From Chitinophagaceae bacterium (GTDB taxonomy: Bacteria > Bacteroidota > Bacteroidia > Chitinophagales > Chitinophagaceae): a stretch of 9,313 nucleotides of DNA. The DNA is taken from the NCBI GenBank assembly GCA_019747455.1, contig JAIEQT010000567.1, positions 1 through 9,313 of the forward strand. Direction: 5' to 3'. This document shows, one piece after another, positions 7,063-9,313 of the stretch. The notes beneath the pieces are model-generated. The model was not told the DNA's origin. It did not search any database and was given only the letters and a program-made list of their open reading frames with translations. Every line of letters begins with the position of its first letter. Within the stretch, counting starts at the first letter, position 1. A program made the position numbers and the translations under genes.

Positions 7063-7941
7063 ATGAAATCCCTAAAAAAAACGATTACCATTTTCCTTTT
7101 TGCTTTCCCGCTATTAAGCCAGGCACAAATGCCGGTTAATGGTTTCATGCAGGGAAAAGGTAAAGGTGCTGTGGCTTTGAGCTACAATAGTGAAAGCTAT
7201 GAAGACGTATACTTGGTTCCTCAAAAAGTGAACGGTGTACCGGTATTTAACAAGGTTACCGTTAAGAGTACAAACTTATTTGCAACGGTAGGTTTAAGTA
7301 AGAAGGTAGATTTACAGGTGAATCTTCCTTATATCAAATCTACTGGACAAGCATCGGATGAAGTGTTAAATAATTTAGGTTATCAAAATGAAAGAAAAGG
7401 ATTACAAGACATTTCGTTTTATTTAAAATACAATCCGTTCAACTTCAAAACAAGTAGTGGTAACTTGGCACTAATGGCTGCAGTTGGAATACAAACTCCA
7501 TTAGGCAACTATAGAGTTGATGAAAGTTTGCAATCTATTTTAGCTATTGGAAACAGAGCAACACAAATCAATACCATCTTAATTGCTAATTATAAATTCA
7601 ATAAAGGTCTCTTCTTGAATGCCAGCGGCGGCTACAGCGCAAGAAATAACAATGTACCTAGTGCCATCTTGGGCGAGCTTAAAGCTGGATATGCAGGAAA
7701 AAAAGTTTATGTAGATGCATACATTGCGGGTCAATCCTCTAGTACAGGTACCGATATTTTGAAAGAAGGATTTAATGGTATATTCCCACAAACAAGAGTT
7801 AACTATTCACGTATTGGCGTAAATGTGTATGTGCCATTAAGATATGGTTTGGGTATATCCGGAGGTTATAGTTCCTATGTAGCTGGACGTAATCTTGGAG
7901 CTTCAAGTGGTGGTTATGGTGCACTAATTTTCTCATTCTAA
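7063..7941 (+). CDS. Secreted outer-membrane beta-barrel-like protein
   Basis: The 292-residue product starts with a clear signal peptide: KSLKK, a hydrophobic core ITIFLFAFPLL, and a likely cleavage after SQA at residue 21 (the mature protein starts near Gln22). The mature part is rich in Gly, Ser, Asn, Tyr and alternating hydrophobic residues, for example VDLQVNLPYI and QDISFYLKYNPF, and ends in a terminal Phe (GYGALIFSF). These are marks of an outer-membrane barrel, probably 10 to 12 strands, resembling the PF13557-type 'MetA-pathway/transporter' proteins, though I assign this only loosely. I chose ATG 7063; a TTG at 7057 is in frame but adds only two residues. It lies 27 bases before a FAS1 lipoprotein gene, so the two are probably co-transcribed. 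It could be a passive channel, an exporter part or a surface structural protein for the product of the upstream glycosyltransferases. Confidence 0.75.
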   Translation: MKSLKKTITIFLFAFPLLSQAQMPVNGFMQGKGKGAVALSYNSESYEDVYLVPQKVNGVPVFNKVTVKSTNLFATVGLSKKVDLQVNLPYIKSTGQASDEVLNNLGYQNERKGLQDISFYLKYNPFNFKTSSGNLALMAAVGIQTPLGNYRVDESLQSILAIGNRATQINTILIANYKFNKGLFLNASGGYSARNNNVPSAILGELKAGYAGKKVYVDAYIAGQSSSTGTDILKEGFNGIFPQTRVNYSRIGVNVYVPLRYGLGISGGYSSYVAGRNLGASSGGYGALIFSF

Positions 7942-7968
7942 AAACTAATAACTATAAAAACTTTAAAA

Positions 7969-8922
7969 ATGAACAAGCTAAATAAATTTTTAATTACAGT
8001 ATCAGCCAGTATAATAGGACTTTCCAGTTGTACTAAATATTCAGATCAATTACCAACTATTGCCGGTATTGCAGTATCAAATCCTGCATTTAGCACTTTA
8101 GAAGGTGCTGCTATTCAAGGCGGTGTAGCGGTAACGCTCTCTAATAAAAACCCTAATGATCCAGGTGGTAATTTTACAGTTTTCGCACCTACTAATGATG
8201 CTTTTGCTCGATTAGGTCTTACAGATGCCGGTACGTTGGGTGTTTTACAAAATTCTTTTTTAACGAATACGCTATTATACCACGTTTCTAATGGAAATCT
8301 TCCCGGTAGCAGCATTACTAATGGGGGTAGTTCTGCTTCTGCGCTTACTATTCCTCGTAAATTTATATTCCGGGGTACAGATAGATACATCAACGGATCT
8401 AAAATACTGGCTACAGATGTAATGGCTAGTAATGGCACAGTTCATGTAATTGATAAAGTATTGCTAGGCACTGGAGTAAATATTGTAGCTTCAGCTCAGT
8501 TATTAAGTAACTCACAGGTCTTTAAATCACCAGAGCTAACTTTCTTGGTAGAGGCTGTAGTATATTCAGGATTAGCACCAACACTTTCCAATCCTGCTAA
8601 CAACTTTACAATCTATGCTCCAACTGATGCAGCATTCAGGGCGGCAGGATTTGCAACACCCGCCGCGATAAGAACACTTACACAAGCTCAGGTACAAAAT
8701 ATTTTATTAAACCATGCAGTAGGTAATGGAAGATTTACAAGTGAGTTGAATAGCACCACCGCTACTACTGCGGGTGGAGGCACCTTAACCTTTGGCCCTT
8801 TTACTAATGGAGTTTATACTATTAAAAGTAATGGTATAACTACACCTGCGAATATGGTAATACCCGATATTTTTTGTAGCAACGGAGTTGTACACTTAAT
8901 TGATAAGATATTGTTACCATAA
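7969..8922 (+). CDS. Lipoprotein with two FAS1 (fasciclin) domains
   Basis: The 317-residue protein has a short lipoprotein signal ending in the lipobox LSSC (18-21), so Cys21 should be acylated and the protein anchored to the membrane, probably facing the periplasm or cell surface. Two FAS1 domains follow. The first (about 31-168) has FTVFAPTNDAFARLG (69-83), LLYHVSNG (102-109) and NGTVHVIDKVLLG (155-167). The second (about 172-317) has FTIYAPTDAAFRAAG (213-227), LLNHAVGNG (246-254) and NGVVHLIDKILLP (305-317). These are the H1 and H2 and YH motifs that define the family; bacterial members are adhesive or matrix-interaction proteins. The protein ends right at the second domain's last strand, so it has no extra tail. 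It lies 27 bases after the barrel gene and is followed 32 bases later by the terminator hairpin. A partner role with the barrel protein is inference. Confidence 0.9.
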   Translation: MNKLNKFLITVSASIIGLSSCTKYSDQLPTIAGIAVSNPAFSTLEGAAIQGGVAVTLSNKNPNDPGGNFTVFAPTNDAFARLGLTDAGTLGVLQNSFLTNTLLYHVSNGNLPGSSITNGGSSASALTIPRKFIFRGTDRYINGSKILATDVMASNGTVHVIDKVLLGTGVNIVASAQLLSNSQVFKSPELTFLVEAVVYSGLAPTLSNPANNFTIYAPTDAAFRAAGFATPAAIRTLTQAQVQNILLNHAVGNGRFTSELNSTTATTAGGGTLTFGPFTNGVYTIKSNGITTPANMVIPDIFCSNGVVHLIDKILLP

Positions 8923-8954
8923 ATTAAAAAATCTAATATACTGGTATTAATTTA

Positions 8955-8995
8955 AAGAGAAGCTATCCTCCTTAAGGGGATAGCTTCTCTTCTTT
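8955..8995 (+). terminator. Intrinsic terminator after the FAS1 gene
   Basis: A perfect 14-base inverted repeat (8955-8968 with 8978-8991) forms a stem AAGAGAAGCTATCC / GGATAGCTTCTCTT. Inside it, after one unpaired T (8969), CC (8970-8971) can pair with GG (8976-8977) around a TTAA loop. The stem is followed by a short T-rich tail (TCTTT, 8991-8995). It lies 32 bases after the FAS1 stop codon and is the only strong hairpin I see after any gene, so it probably ends the transcript that begins upstream of 303. On the minus strand the stem is also followed by T-rich sequence, so it could act in both directions. Confidence 0.85.
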
Positions 8996-9080
8996 ACGTA
9001 ACACTAATGATCATATTACTAATATTCCTATTAACATAAAGTTATCATAAAACCAAGCATCATACCTTAACGTATGTTAG
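8996..9080 (+). promoter_or_regulatory. Leader and presumed promoter region of the downstream gene
   Basis: These 85 AT-rich bases lie between the terminator and the next start codon and should hold its promoter. No clear TTG/TAnnTTTG pair is found; the nearest -7-like string, TATGTTAG at 9073-9080, touches the start codon and is too close. Near its end the segment holds CATAC (9061-9065) and GTATG (9072-9076), with CATAC again just past the start (9087-9091), so two alternative hairpins could form around the start codon. Confidence 0.35.
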
Positions 9081-9313
9081 ATGATGCATACCCAAGAAAC
9101 TGCTATATTATTATTTTCTAGAACTACAGTTGATGAGGCGGCAAATAAAACTATTGCTAAAAAAACAAAATTAAATCTTAGTGTAATTAATGGTTTACAA
9201 CAACACACCATTACAGAAATAAGAAAATCAAAGCTCCCCTTTTTTATATCTGATGAAAACGCTCAAAAACAAAGTTCTTTTTCAGAAAAACTTAAAACTG
9301 CAGCTAATACCGT
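9081..9313 (+). CDS. DUF2064 / TIGR04282-like glycosyltransferase, N-terminal part (runs off window edge)
   Basis: An open frame starts at ATG 9081 (or the adjacent ATG 9084) immediately after an in-frame TAG at 9078-9080 and is still open at the window end, giving 77 full codons. The protein starts MMHTQETAILLFSRTTVDEA, a beta-strand plus loop as in the DUF2064 family (TIGR04282, GT-A-like nucleotidyl/sugar transferases). A second strand, SKLPFFISDENA (50-61), and SSFSEKLKTA (65-74), which resembles the family's 'G-x-F-G-x-R-L' segment, support this. The N-terminal KTRL-type basic motif of classic members is absent; NKTIAKKTK (22-30) stands in that place. No signal peptide is seen, so it should be cytoplasmic. 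Members often neighbour GT2 and GT-C genes, which fits here. The assignment rests on the first 77 residues by recall and could be wrong in detail. Confidence 0.6.
   Translation, partial: MMHTQETAILLFSRTTVDEAANKTIAKKTKLNLSVINGLQQHTITEIRKSKLPFFISDENAQKQSSFSEKLKTAANT

Noticed and set aside
9073..9080. TATGTTAG as a Bacteroidota -7 promoter element
   Set aside because: It touches the start codon, leaving no room for a leader, and it lacks a TTG at the right upstream distance.
1..9313. tRNA or rRNA genes, CRISPR arrays, insertion sequences, phage or attachment sites
   Set aside because: No cloverleaf-like segment, regularly spaced repeats, transposase motif or flanking repeats were seen on either strand.

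Overview
The window is AT-rich DNA with short intergenic gaps, start codons that mostly lack a Shine-Dalgarno sequence, and protein types typical of Bacteroidota: a Bacteroidota-style asparaginase-like protein, a SusD-like-era lipoprotein signal ending in Cys, a FAS1 lipoprotein and a rhodanese with a C-terminal tail. A Chitinophagaceae-like member of Bacteroidota is my best guess from the feel of the proteins, but nothing here (no rRNA, no marker gene) proves it.

Layout. Positions 1-210 hold the N-terminal 70 codons of an asparaginase-like protein on the minus strand. It diverges from a long plus-strand run across a 92-base gap. The run is: a DPM1/DPG-type family 2 glycosyltransferase (303-998); a multi-spanning GT-C/GT87-like mannosyltransferase (1003-2370); a single-domain rhodanese (2354-2770); an FAD/NAD(P) oxidoreductase (2814-4109); a polytopic NapH/NosR-like membrane protein with two 4Fe-4S motifs (4120-5493); a membrane-anchored cellulose-synthase-like glycosyltransferase (5506-6984); a secreted, probably beta-barrel outer-membrane protein (7063-7941); and a two-domain FAS1 lipoprotein (7969-8922). 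A strong intrinsic terminator hairpin follows at 8955-8995. After it a new gene begins at 9081 and runs off the edge; its N-terminus resembles the DUF2064 / TIGR04282 glycosyltransferase family.

How the genes may work together. Genes 303-6984 are packed with gaps of 4, -17, 43, 10 and 12 bases and look like one operon. No terminator is visible before 8955, so the outer-membrane protein and the FAS1 lipoprotein may be part of the same transcript. The DPM1-like enzyme next to the GT-C enzyme suggests a polyprenyl-phosphate-sugar donor and its user. The cellulose-synthase-like enzyme and the DUF2064-like protein add further sugar-transfer or sugar-activation capacity. Embedded between them is a redox/sulfur module (rhodanese, flavoprotein, membrane ferredoxin) that ordinary polysaccharide loci do not carry. 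My inference is an envelope glycoconjugate pathway with a redox or sulfur step. This combination is the main point of interest; its product cannot be read from the sequence.

There are no tRNA or rRNA genes, insertion sequences, CRISPR arrays or phage genes that I can see. Most of the other open frames on the minus strand are shadows of the genes above.
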